NCBI GenBank assembly: GCA_937922175.1
Contig: CAKZUU010000417.1
Location: 1 to 7,243, forward strand
Reading direction: 5' to 3'
Length of the DNA: 7,243 nt
Source of the DNA: an uncultured Gemmataceae bacterium
GTDB lineage: Bacteria; Planctomycetota; Planctomycetia; Gemmatales; Gemmataceae
Part shown: positions 1 to 6,288 of the stretch, one piece after another
Numbering within the stretch: the first letter of the stretch is position 1
Layout: the number at the start of each line of letters is the position of its first letter
The notes under the pieces: generated by a model
Seen by the model: only the letters and a program-made list of their open reading frames with translations
Told to the model about the DNA's origin: nothing
The model's database searches: none
Made by a program: the position numbers and the translations under genes

Positions 1-1
1 T

Positions 2-151
2 GTCGAACTGAAAGATCCCTTGATCGGACTGGTCGATTTCCCGTGCTGGAGAGACGGACGCGAAGTGTACCTCTGCTGGAAGTTGGGCGAGTCGGAGATC
101 GGTTGGTGGCACGAGCTACACACCGGGTACGCGGGGCGTCGGCCGTTATGA
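2..151 (+). CDS. DUF2203 family protein, C-terminal end (5' truncated by window)
   Basis: An open frame enters at the left edge and stops at the TGA at 149-151, giving the last 49 residues of a protein. The visible stretch contains GLVDFPCW, REVYLCWKLGE, WWHELHTGYAGR and ends RRPL. This matches my memory of the conserved C-terminus of the DUF2203 family, small soluble proteins of unknown function found in planctomycetes and several other phyla. No function is assigned and none can be inferred from this fragment. The gene lies 77 nt ahead of the preferred nuoA start on the same strand, so it might be read together with nuoA, but nothing ties the two functionally. The start and N-terminal half lie outside the window. 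Confidence 0.8.
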   Translation, partial: VELKDPLIGLVDFPCWRDGREVYLCWKLGESEIGWWHELHTGYAGRRPL

Positions 152-174
152 CCCGTGAGAACTCGAGTCGGCCG

Positions 175-208
175 CCAACACCTCTCCTTCCCGCTGCGTA
201 AGTGTTGG
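175..208 (+). promoter_or_regulatory. 7-bp inverted repeat in front of nuoA
   Basis: CCAACAC at 175-181 and GTGTTGG at 202-208 are perfect reverse complements, separated by a 20-nt pyrimidine-rich loop. The right arm contains the GTG (202) and TTG (205) codons that could also serve as nuoA starts. If the hairpin forms in RNA it would hide those codons and leave the ATG at 229 free. No T-run follows, so it is not a typical terminator. A 7-bp match with a 20-nt loop can arise by chance; a regulatory role is inference. Confidence 0.25.
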
Positions 209-228
209 AACATTCCGAGATTCACGCC

Positions 229-921
229 ATGCCGATCCTGCTTGCCTACTCGCTCTTGTTCGTCGCGGTCGCTGCCGGCTTCATCTTCATCCACCTGATG
301 ATCGGCAAACTGGTGCGTCCGAAGCGGCCCGATCCGGAAAAATTGACGATTTACGAATGCGGTGAGCCGACCGTCGGAAGCGCGTGGATTCAGTTCGACT
401 TGCGATTCTACGTTGTCGCCTTGTTGTTCGTCATCTTCGACGTGGAGATGGTTTTTTTCTTCCCCTGGGCGGTGGTTTTTAACAAGGCGAACACTCTGGC
501 CGACCCCAACCTTCCGAAAGAGCGCCGCTTGGCCCTGACCGACGAAATGATGCCGGCTCACTCTTGGCTCGTCGGCTCGCAAGTCTTCCAACAAGGGGCG
601 GTCTTGACTCAACGGGAGGAAATTGTCCAATCTCTCGATGACCATACCGGACCGCTGCGGACGCATGCCGAACGCCAAGCCCATCCGATGCCCCCGGTCC
701 GAGAAACCTCTCCCTTGGCGGGGAAGCCCCTGAAAACCGGGACTCCCGCTGAGCGTGCTCGAGACGCGGCAGACTCCTTCGCTTGGATCGCTTTCGTGGA
801 TATCCTCGTTTTCTTCGGCGTCTTGCTGGTCGGTTTTGCTTACCTGTGGGCTCGCGGCGACTTGAACTGGATCCAAAGCACCTTGGGTCAACAAGAAACA
901 ACGATATCACGGGCCGCTTGA
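229..921 (+). CDS. nuoA: NADH-quinone oxidoreductase subunit A (complex I, NuoA) with long loop insert
   Basis: NuoA (ND3 homologue) is a small membrane subunit of respiratory complex I, at the junction of the membrane arm and the quinone-binding arm. Numbered from the ATG at 229 (230 aa), the first membrane helix spans about residues 2-26. Next comes the loop motif YECGEP at 42-47, whose Cys44 corresponds to the conserved ND3 loop cysteine. The second helix, about 58-84, carries FDVEMVFFFPWA with Asp71 and Glu73. A third helix follows at about 185-208. Typical NuoA proteins are about 120-150 residues; the excess lies in a hydrophilic stretch of roughly 100 residues between helices 2 and 3. 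The start is uncertain: GTG at 202 and TTG at 205 are in frame, none of the three has a good Shine-Dalgarno, and I prefer ATG 229 because helix 1 begins right after it. nuoB follows 47 nt downstream. Confidence 0.93.
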   Translation: MPILLAYSLLFVAVAAGFIFIHLMIGKLVRPKRPDPEKLTIYECGEPTVGSAWIQFDLRFYVVALLFVIFDVEMVFFFPWAVVFNKANTLADPNLPKERRLALTDEMMPAHSWLVGSQVFQQGAVLTQREEIVQSLDDHTGPLRTHAERQAHPMPPVRETSPLAGKPLKTGTPAERARDAADSFAWIAFVDILVFFGVLLVGFAYLWARGDLNWIQSTLGQQETTISRAA

Positions 922-956
922 TACGCGCTTTGGAATTCTCTTGGGGATATTTCGGC

Positions 957-962
957 GAGGGG
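957..962 (+). promoter_or_regulatory. Ribosome binding site that fixes the nuoB start
   Basis: GAGGGG at 957-962 lies 6 nt before the ATG at 969. The nuoB frame stays open upstream to 783, inside nuoA, but those extra codons do not resemble NuoB. The site supports 969 as the true start. Confidence 0.65.
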
Positions 963-968
963 TGTGGC

Positions 969-1604
969 ATGGGCTGGTTGGAAGGACATCTGAACGAGGA
1001 GTTCGTCATCACAACGACGCTGGAACAGGCCATTAATTGGGCACGAGAGTCGTCGTTGTGGCCAATGACATTCGGGCTGGCTTGTTGTGCCATCGAGATG
1101 ATGGCGACGGGTGCCAGCCGCTACGACATGGATCGGTTCGGAGCCGGAGCGTTTCGTGCGACGCCGAGGCAGGCGGATCTGATGATTGTCGCGGGCACCG
1201 TCAACTTCAAGATGGCCAGCCGGGTCCGTCGGTTGTACAACCAGATGCCCGACCCGAAATTTGTCATTGCGATGGGAGCGTGCACTTGTGGCGGTGGGCC
1301 GTACTACAAGTACGGCTATAACGTGGTCAAAGGTGTGGATTTGGTGGTGCCGGTCGACGTGTATGTCCCCGGATGCCCCCCGAGGCCCGAAGCCCTGCTG
1401 GAAGGACTGATGCGAGTGCAGGACAAGGTTCGCGCCATGCGCGACCTCTCGCCGGGGCAACCCGTCGAGTTGCCGATCCCCGCTCGGACCGGATATGTCC
1501 AGTTGCCGGACGAACTTTGGGATCCCGACCCGGTCAAGGCCAAAGAAAAGCAGCAACGATTTGCCGTCGAAAATAAGGAAAAAGCCAAGCCGGCCAAGGC
1601 GTGA
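969..1604 (+). CDS. nuoB: NADH-quinone oxidoreductase subunit B (complex I, NuoB), N2 cluster subunit
   Basis: NuoB carries iron-sulfur cluster N2, the last electron carrier before quinone in complex I, and sits at the foot of the peripheral arm. The protein is 211 aa from ATG 969. The expected ligands are all present: adjacent Cys39-Cys40 in LACCAIEMM, Cys105 in MGACTCGGG, and Cys136 in VPGCPPRPEALLEGL. The motif VDVYVPGCPPRP is diagnostic for the family. The region after Cys105 reads PYYKYGYNVVKGVD, two residues longer than the E. coli type, and an extra Cys107 sits next to the ligand; as I recall, this resembles the variant seen in Bacteroidetes and related lineages. The last 25 or so residues are a Lys/Ala/Glu-rich tail. 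nuoA lies just upstream, but the next gene is tyrA rather than nuoC or nuoCD, so the rest of complex I must be encoded elsewhere. Confidence 0.96.
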   Translation: MGWLEGHLNEEFVITTTLEQAINWARESSLWPMTFGLACCAIEMMATGASRYDMDRFGAGAFRATPRQADLMIVAGTVNFKMASRVRRLYNQMPDPKFVIAMGACTCGGGPYYKYGYNVVKGVDLVVPVDVYVPGCPPRPEALLEGLMRVQDKVRAMRDLSPGQPVELPIPARTGYVQLPDELWDPDPVKAKEKQQRFAVENKEKAKPAKA

Positions 1605-1610
1605 GCCGGC
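1589..1610 (+). terminator. Possible hairpin around the nuoB stop codon
   Basis: GCCGGC at 1589-1594 is repeated at 1605-1610. Since the hexamer is self-complementary, the two copies can form a 6-bp all-GC stem with a 10-nt loop that contains the nuoB TGA (1602-1604). The downstream bases (GAATTTG) have only a weak T content, so this is a poor intrinsic terminator. It could slow or attenuate reading from nuoAB into tyrA. Chance is a real alternative in GC-rich coding sequence. Confidence 0.25.
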
Positions 1611-1696
1611 GAATTTGATGCTCATGTCGGACGGCGAACCATCTCGAATTTCTCGAAACGCCTCGGCTGAAGCCGACGGATGCCCGCTTTCGATTC

Positions 1697-1701
1697 GGAG
1701 G
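1697..1701 (+). promoter_or_regulatory. Ribosome binding site favouring the GTG start of tyrA
   Basis: GGAGG at 1697-1701 stands 5 nt before GTG 1707. The alternative ATG at 1680 has no comparable purine run in front of it, so this site is the main reason for choosing 1707. Confidence 0.55.
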
Positions 1702-1706
1702 CACCC

Positions 1707-2552
1707 GTGACGGCGGCGGCTCAACTCGGTATCGTTGGCGTGGGGCTGATGGGCGGCTCGGTCGGGTTGGCCGCTCGACGCAGCGGCCGATTCGAGCGCG
1801 TCCTCGGATTCGATGCTCGCACTGATGTGCTTCAGCGTGCCCTCGACCGCGGATGTATCGACGTGGCTTGCAGTCATCTGGTCGAACTCGCCCGGAACGC
1901 TCAGATCATCGTTATCAGCACTCCCGTGGATCTCGTGGCCCCGATCGTGGCGCAAGCCGCCGAGGCAGCGTCCATCGGCACCGTCATGACTGACACGGGA
2001 AGCACCAAGGAAAGCATCGTCCGAGCCGTTGAATCGGCGCTTCCACCACACTGTTTGTTCGTGGGGTCTCATCCGCTGTGCGGTTCCGAAAAACAGGGGC
2101 CAGAGTCGGCGCGGGCGGATCTGTTTGACGGTCGATTGGTCCTTCTCACCCCCACCCCGCGGACTCCTTCCGAGGCAACCTCTCGCGTGAAAGAGTTCTG
2201 GCAAGTTCTCGGAGGGCGGGTGCAGACCCTATCGCCGGAGCTCCACGATCGAGTGCTGGCGACGACGAGCCATCTGCCCCATTTACTGGCATCGGCCCTC
2301 GCGGGTCTGCTACCCAACGATTGGTCCGCCTACGTGGCGAACGGCTTCCGAGACACCACGCGGCTCGCCTCGGGTGATCCTGCCCTCTGGGCCACCATCT
2401 TGCTGGACAACGCGCCGCGGCTCGCCATGGTCGTAAAACAGTTGCAGGCACGGCTCGATGAGTACCGTTTGGCCTTGGAGAACGGTGACCGACCGACCCT
2501 CTTTCGTCTCCTGTCAGAGGCAAAAGGCATCCGCGATGATCTGGGAAGTTGA
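1707..2552 (+). CDS. tyrA: Prephenate dehydrogenase (TyrA type)
   Basis: Catalyses NAD(P)-dependent oxidative decarboxylation of prephenate to 4-hydroxyphenylpyruvate, the tyrosine branch of aromatic amino acid synthesis, in the cytoplasm. From GTG 1707 the protein is 281 aa. An N-terminal Rossmann fold opens with GIVGVGLMGGS (GxGxxG at residues 11-16), and Asp36 in GFDAR at the end of the second strand suggests NAD rather than NADP. TDTGSTK (Ser99) and GSHPLCGSEKQG (His122) match the catalytic serine and histidine regions of known TyrA enzymes. The helical C-terminal domain has TSHLPHLLA (His189, His192) and GFRDTTRLASGDP (Arg215, Arg219), the family's substrate-binding and dimerisation region. 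There is no C-terminal ACT domain and no fused chorismate mutase. ATG 1680 would add nine residues. The last 17 nt overlap purL, implying joint translation. A cyclohexadienyl (arogenate-accepting) activity cannot be excluded from sequence. Confidence 0.93.
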   Translation: MTAAAQLGIVGVGLMGGSVGLAARRSGRFERVLGFDARTDVLQRALDRGCIDVACSHLVELARNAQIIVISTPVDLVAPIVAQAAEAASIGTVMTDTGSTKESIVRAVESALPPHCLFVGSHPLCGSEKQGPESARADLFDGRLVLLTPTPRTPSEATSRVKEFWQVLGGRVQTLSPELHDRVLATTSHLPHLLASALAGLLPNDWSAYVANGFRDTTRLASGDPALWATILLDNAPRLAMVVKQLQARLDEYRLALENGDRPTLFRLLSEAKGIRDDLGS

Positions 2553-5421
2553 AATTCGCCCCAAAGGACGCGATCCTCAACTGGATGAAGCCCTGACTCA
2601 TTATCACCTGTTGACCCATCGAGACGACGGCGCCAACGTCTTCGCTGGATCGTCCCGTGGCTATCTTCTCGAAGGCCCCGCTTCGATCGATTCGATTCGT
2701 TCCCTCTCCGAACTCCTGTTGGTCGATCCTCTTGTCGAAGAAGCCACGGTCGGCTCCCTCAACGAGCCGATTCCCTCAGATATCCCGATGCTCACCGTGT
2801 TGCTCAAGCCCGGGGTGATGGATCCGACGGCCCAGAGTGTTCTGGAAATGGCCCGGCGACTCGACTTTGCGGTGGATGCCGTCCGAACCTATCGCCGCTA
2901 TCAGCTACGTACCTTGGAATCTTTGGATGCGGTCAAGCGAGTCGTCGCGAACGAGGCCATCGAACAGTGTGTTGTGGGGCCCGTGAACGCAGAACATCTG
3001 ACCCTCGGTCGCTCGTACACGTTTCAGCGCATCACCGTCCCGCTGCGCGAGGCCTCGGACGAGGAACTCTTGCGCTTGAGTCGTGAGGGTCAGCTCGCAC
3101 TGAACTTGGAGGAGATGCGAGCCATCCAATGCCACTACCGCGAGTTGGGGCGTGAACCCACTGACGTCGAGTTGGAAACGATCGCGCAAACCTGGTCCGA
3201 ACATTGCTCGCACAAGACGTTGAAAGGACCGATTGATTTTACCGACTCATCGGGTCGAACTCGCCGCATCCGGGGTCTCCTCAAAGAGACGATTTTCGAG
3301 GCGACGCGACAGATCCGAGAGCGTCAGGGCCTGGATGATGGGTGTGTCAGCGTCTTCGTGGACAATGCAGGGGTGGTCCGCTTCGACGAGCAGTACCATG
3401 TTTGTTTCAAGGTCGAGACGCATAATCACCCATCGGCCATCGAACCCTACGGCGGAGCGAACACCGGTTTGGGCGGCGTCATTCGCGACGTCCTGGGCAC
3501 CGGCTTAGGTGCCAAACCAATCGCCAACACCGACGTTTTTTGTTTCGCTCCACCGACCTACCCTCCCGAAAATCCGCCCCCGGGCGTGTTGCACCCGAGG
3601 CAAATTATGGCCGGCGTCGTGCAGGGAGTTCGGGATTACGGCAATCGCATGGGCATCCCGACCGTCAACGGGGCTGTGGTGTTCGATGAGCGATATTTGG
3701 GAAACCCACTCGTTTATTGTGGCACCGTCGGACTGCTTCCGGTCGATAAGGTGGAGAAACGCCCGCAGGCGGGGGATCTGATTGTCACGGTCGGGGGGCG
3801 CACGGGACGTGACGGCATCCACGGAGCGACTTTCTCCTCCCTCGAGTTAACCTCGGCCTCGGAATCCGAAAGTGGGGGTGCCGTGCAGATCGGCAATGCG
3901 ATCACGGAAAAGAAGTTACTGGATGTTTTGCTGCAAGCCCGCGACCGCCGCTTATTCCGAGCGATTACCGACTGTGGCGCGGGCGGCTTCAGCTCAGCCG
4001 TGGGGGAAATGGGATCTGAACTTGGAGCTTGCGTTGAACTGTCGCAGGCTCCGCTGAAATATGCGGGTCTCTCCTACACCGAAATCTGGATCAGTGAGGC
4101 CCAAGAGCGGATGATTCTCGCCGTGCCTCCGGAGCGTTGGGAGGAGCTACAGCAGCTTTGTGAAAGCGAGGATGTAGAAGCCGCCGTGCTGGGGCGATTC
4201 GAGAACACGGGCCGACTCAAACTCACCTACCAAGGGCATCAGGTCGCCGACCTTTCGATGGAATTTCTGCACCACGGTCGGCCCGAAATCGTTCGCACCG
4301 CCGTCGCCAAGCGGCCCGCGCCTCTCCACCCCGATCCGCCGCCGATGACAGACGCATTCGATGGCACCGACCTGCTTGTCCGGTTGCTCGCAACGCCCAA
4401 CATCTGCTCGAAAGAGGAAATTGTCCGACAGTACGATCACGAAGTGCAAGGGGGGACGGTCATCAAACCGTTGGTCGGAGCGTGGGACGATGGTCCGGGC
4501 GATGCGGCGGTCATCACTCCGGTGCTCGGATCCTTCCGCGGGATCGCTTTGGGCTGCGGCATCAATCCGCGCTACGGCGACTTGGACCCATATGCCATGG
4601 CAGCCGCCACCATCGACGAGGCCGTTCGCAATGTGGTGGCCGTGGGCGCAGACCCCCGCCGCGTCGCTCTCCTCGACAACTTCTGCTGGGGCAACACCGA
4701 TCGGCCCGAGACGCTCGGCTCTTTGGTCGAGGCCGCCGAGGCCTGCCGCGACATTGCCGTCGCCTTTGAAACGCCGTTCATCTCCGGAAAGGACAGCCTG
4801 AACAATGAATTTCGCAGTGCCGATCGTCACATTGTGATCCCGCCCACCTTGCTCATTTCCGCCTTGGGTCTGGTTCACGATGTGCGGCAGTGCGTGACCG
4901 CCGACCTGAAAGAGACGGGCAATTGGCTGTATCTCGTCGGCGAGACGCGCGAGGAAATGGGAGGATCCGAGGTCTATCGCTTGTTGGGTCAACGCGGAGG
5001 GAAGGTGCCTCACGTCAATCGTCGGCTCGCACCGATTCTTTTCCGCGCCGTCCACGCTGCGATCACTCAGGGATTGGTTCGCTCCTGCCACGATCTCAGC
5101 GAGGGGGGGCTGGCCGTGGCAGCGGCTGAGATGGCCTTGGCGGGAATGATCGGCCTCGAATTGGATTCGCTGCCTGCCATCGAAGCGTCCAACGATTTCG
5201 TCCGGCTGTTCAGCGAGAGTCCGACACGTTTCCTCATCGAGGTTCGTCCCGAGTCGGCATCAGCCATCGAGACGATCTTCGATGGGCTGCCGCTGCACCG
5301 TATCGGTCGAACGATCTCCGAACCGAGGTTGCGAGTCGTTGGCAGCGGCGAACGAGTGTGGATCGATGCCGACCTCGCCACCTTGAAGAAATCGTGGCGC
5401 CGCTCCTTGTTTCTCGATTGA
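2536..5421 (+). CDS. purL: Phosphoribosylformylglycinamidine synthase PurL with fused N-terminal PurS-like region
   Basis: Makes FGAM from FGAR, ATP and glutamine-derived ammonia, step four of purine synthesis. The 961-aa protein starts at ATG 2536 (MIWEVEIRP); a weak AAAAGG lies 8 nt upstream, and the open frame before it overlaps tyrA and is not PurL-like. Residues about 1-75 and 83-152 each resemble PurS; the second has LTVLLKPGVMDPTAQ. A linker leads to the synthetase core: TWSEHCSHK (His223, the active-site histidine region), VETHNHPSAIEPYGGANTG at 293-311 (nucleotide binding), GGRTGRDGIHGATFSS (420-435) and TDCGAGGFSSAVGEMGSE (478-495). The repeated second half has GDLDPYAMA, DNFCWGN, SGKDSLNNEF (750-759) and SCHDLSEGGLAVAA (850-863). 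It ends without a glutaminase domain, so a separate PurQ is expected. Free-standing small PurL is about 740 aa and the large fused type about 1300; this is in between. It overlaps tyrA by 17 nt. Confidence 0.96.
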   Translation: MIWEVEIRPKGRDPQLDEALTHYHLLTHRDDGANVFAGSSRGYLLEGPASIDSIRSLSELLLVDPLVEEATVGSLNEPIPSDIPMLTVLLKPGVMDPTAQSVLEMARRLDFAVDAVRTYRRYQLRTLESLDAVKRVVANEAIEQCVVGPVNAEHLTLGRSYTFQRITVPLREASDEELLRLSREGQLALNLEEMRAIQCHYRELGREPTDVELETIAQTWSEHCSHKTLKGPIDFTDSSGRTRRIRGLLKETIFEATRQIRERQGLDDGCVSVFVDNAGVVRFDEQYHVCFKVETHNHPSAIEPYGGANTGLGGVIRDVLGTGLGAKPIANTDVFCFAPPTYPPENPPPGVLHPRQIMAGVVQGVRDYGNRMGIPTVNGAVVFDERYLGNPLVYCGTVGLLPVDKVEKRPQAGDLIVTVGGRTGRDGIHGATFSSLELTSASESESGGAVQIGNAITEKKLLDVLLQARDRRLFRAITDCGAGGFSSAVGEMGSELGACVELSQAPLKYAGLSYTEIWISEAQERMILAVPPERWEELQQLCESEDVEAAVLGRFENTGRLKLTYQGHQVADLSMEFLHHGRPEIVRTAVAKRPAPLHPDPPPMTDAFDGTDLLVRLLATPNICSKEEIVRQYDHEVQGGTVIKPLVGAWDDGPGDAAVITPVLGSFRGIALGCGINPRYGDLDPYAMAAATIDEAVRNVVAVGADPRRVALLDNFCWGNTDRPETLGSLVEAAEACRDIAVAFETPFISGKDSLNNEFRSADRHIVIPPTLLISALGLVHDVRQCVTADLKETGNWLYLVGETREEMGGSEVYRLLGQRGGKVPHVNRRLAPILFRAVHAAITQGLVRSCHDLSEGGLAVAAAEMALAGMIGLELDSLPAIEASNDFVRLFSESPTRFLIEVRPESASAIETIFDGLPLHRIGRTISEPRLRVVGSGERVWIDADLATLKKSWRRSLFLD

Positions 5422-5426
5422 GTCGG

Positions 5427-6233
5427 CTACTTTTTCAAAATCTTGATTTCCACCTTCCGAAATTCGATCGGGTGGCTCTCTGCTTGCAAGGCGATCCAAC
5501 CTTCCTCGATCAGCCGTTTTCCGTCTCTCTCCTTGATGAATTTCGCTCCATCCGGATCGTTGGGATCCAGTTGGCATTGTTCGTATTCGATCACCGTTTC
5601 ACCGTCGATGAGATGGCGAACCTTGCCCGAACCTTGAACTTCGATCTCGGCCGTCACCCATCCGTCGCCGTGATAGGTCTTTGCCTTGGAGCGCGTGCAA
5701 TGTTGAGTCACGAGTTGACCGTTCATCACAATATGGGTGCCCGGCGTGCAGACGGCCAGGGTCGGGCGTTCCCCTTGCCCCAGCCCGCCCAGCAGTTGCG
5801 CCTCGACCGAGACAGGGAAATTTTGATCTAGTCGCATCGACTCGGGGGACTGGCAGTGGAACATGACACCGCTATTGCGCACCGCCCAGCCCGGTCCCCC
5901 TTTCACTTGATGGCCAACGAAACGATATTCGACTCGCAGAATGTAATGGGAAAACTTCTCTTTGTAAAACAGATGTCCGAATTTTCCATCGAACTGCGAA
6001 TAATCGTCGTAACAGACCTTTAACAGGCCATCTTCCACTCGAAACGTCCGGAGGTGATTCTCGCCCAATGGAAACCCTTTGATCTTGGGAATCCAGCCAT
6101 CGAGATCGCGCCCGTTGAAGAGCGGCTGCCATTCGCCGACCACTGGGGCGTGAGGCCGATCCGCCGCACCGGCACGTTCCCCGATCCGGCAAACCCCGCC
6201 GAACACGGCAACGGTCATCAGCAAAGAACGCAT
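5427..6233 (-). CDS. Secreted DUF1080 (3-keto-disaccharide hydrolase domain) protein
   Basis: A 268-aa protein read leftwards from the ATG at 6231-6233, with AGGAG (minus strand, 6240-6244) 6 nt before it. The N-terminus MRSLLMTVAVFGGV followed by AGAAD looks like a Sec signal peptide cut near residue 23-24; the nearby Cys15 does not sit in a proper lipobox. The mature part is one DUF1080 domain: PLFNGRDLDGW (38-47), FRVEDGLLKV (64-73), GHLFYKEKFSHYILRVEYRF (86-105), NSGVMFHCQSPESM (120-133), QNFPVSVEAQLLGG (137-150), a Trp-rich stretch near 190, and WIALQAESHPIEFRKVEIK near the end. The family has a concanavalin/LamG-like sandwich fold, is greatly expanded in planctomycetes and is annotated as 3-keto-disaccharide hydrolase; the exact substrate is unknown here. 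It is probably periplasmic or extracellular. It follows two genes on the same strand and converges with purL across a 5-nt gap. Confidence 0.9.
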   Translation of the reverse strand: MRSLLMTVAVFGGVCRIGERAGAADRPHAPVVGEWQPLFNGRDLDGWIPKIKGFPLGENHLRTFRVEDGLLKVCYDDYSQFDGKFGHLFYKEKFSHYILRVEYRFVGHQVKGGPGWAVRNSGVMFHCQSPESMRLDQNFPVSVEAQLLGGLGQGERPTLAVCTPGTHIVMNGQLVTQHCTRSKAKTYHGDGWVTAEIEVQGSGKVRHLIDGETVIEYEQCQLDPNDPDGAKFIKERDGKRLIEEGWIALQAESHPIEFRKVEIKILKK

Positions 6234-6239
6234 GTCCGA

Positions 6240-6244
6240 CTCCT
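6240..6244 (-). promoter_or_regulatory. Ribosome binding site of the DUF1080 gene
   Basis: The minus strand reads AGGAG here, 6 nt before the ATG at 6233. It is the strongest Shine-Dalgarno on the minus strand of the window and supports that start and its signal peptide. It lies in the 55-nt gap after the membrane protein gene, which otherwise shows no clear promoter or terminator. Confidence 0.55.
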
Positions 6245-6288
6245 GTTGAGCAAGAGAAGCTGGCCCCTGCCCGCGATCGAAAGGCCCT

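Noticed and set aside
783..968. Upstream extension of nuoB into nuoA
   Set aside because: The frame is open, but its residues are Arg-rich and unlike NuoB, and the ribosome site at 957-962 places the start at 969.
888..2204. 438-codon open frame on the minus strand opposite nuoB and tyrA
   Set aside because: It lies entirely opposite two well-identified genes, its product is low in recognisable motifs and rich in Arg, His and Gly, and long antisense frames are common in GC-rich coding DNA.
4147..5091. 314-codon minus-strand frame opposite purL
   Set aside because: It is fully inside the conserved PurL core on the other strand, and the translation looks like an antisense shadow with no family motif.
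5411..5436. Possible terminator after purL (CTC-GATT-GAG followed by a run of five T)
   Set aside because: The stem is only 3 bp and the T-run is separated from it by several bases, so it does not qualify as an intrinsic terminator.
5358..5831. 157-codon plus-strand frame after purL
   Set aside because: It is antisense to the DUF1080 coding region, which has a signal peptide, a ribosome site and clear family motifs.
5427..6233. Lipoprotein signal in the DUF1080 protein (Cys15)
   Set aside because: The residues before Cys15 (FGGV) do not match a lipobox, whereas AGAAD a few residues later fits ordinary signal peptidase cleavage.
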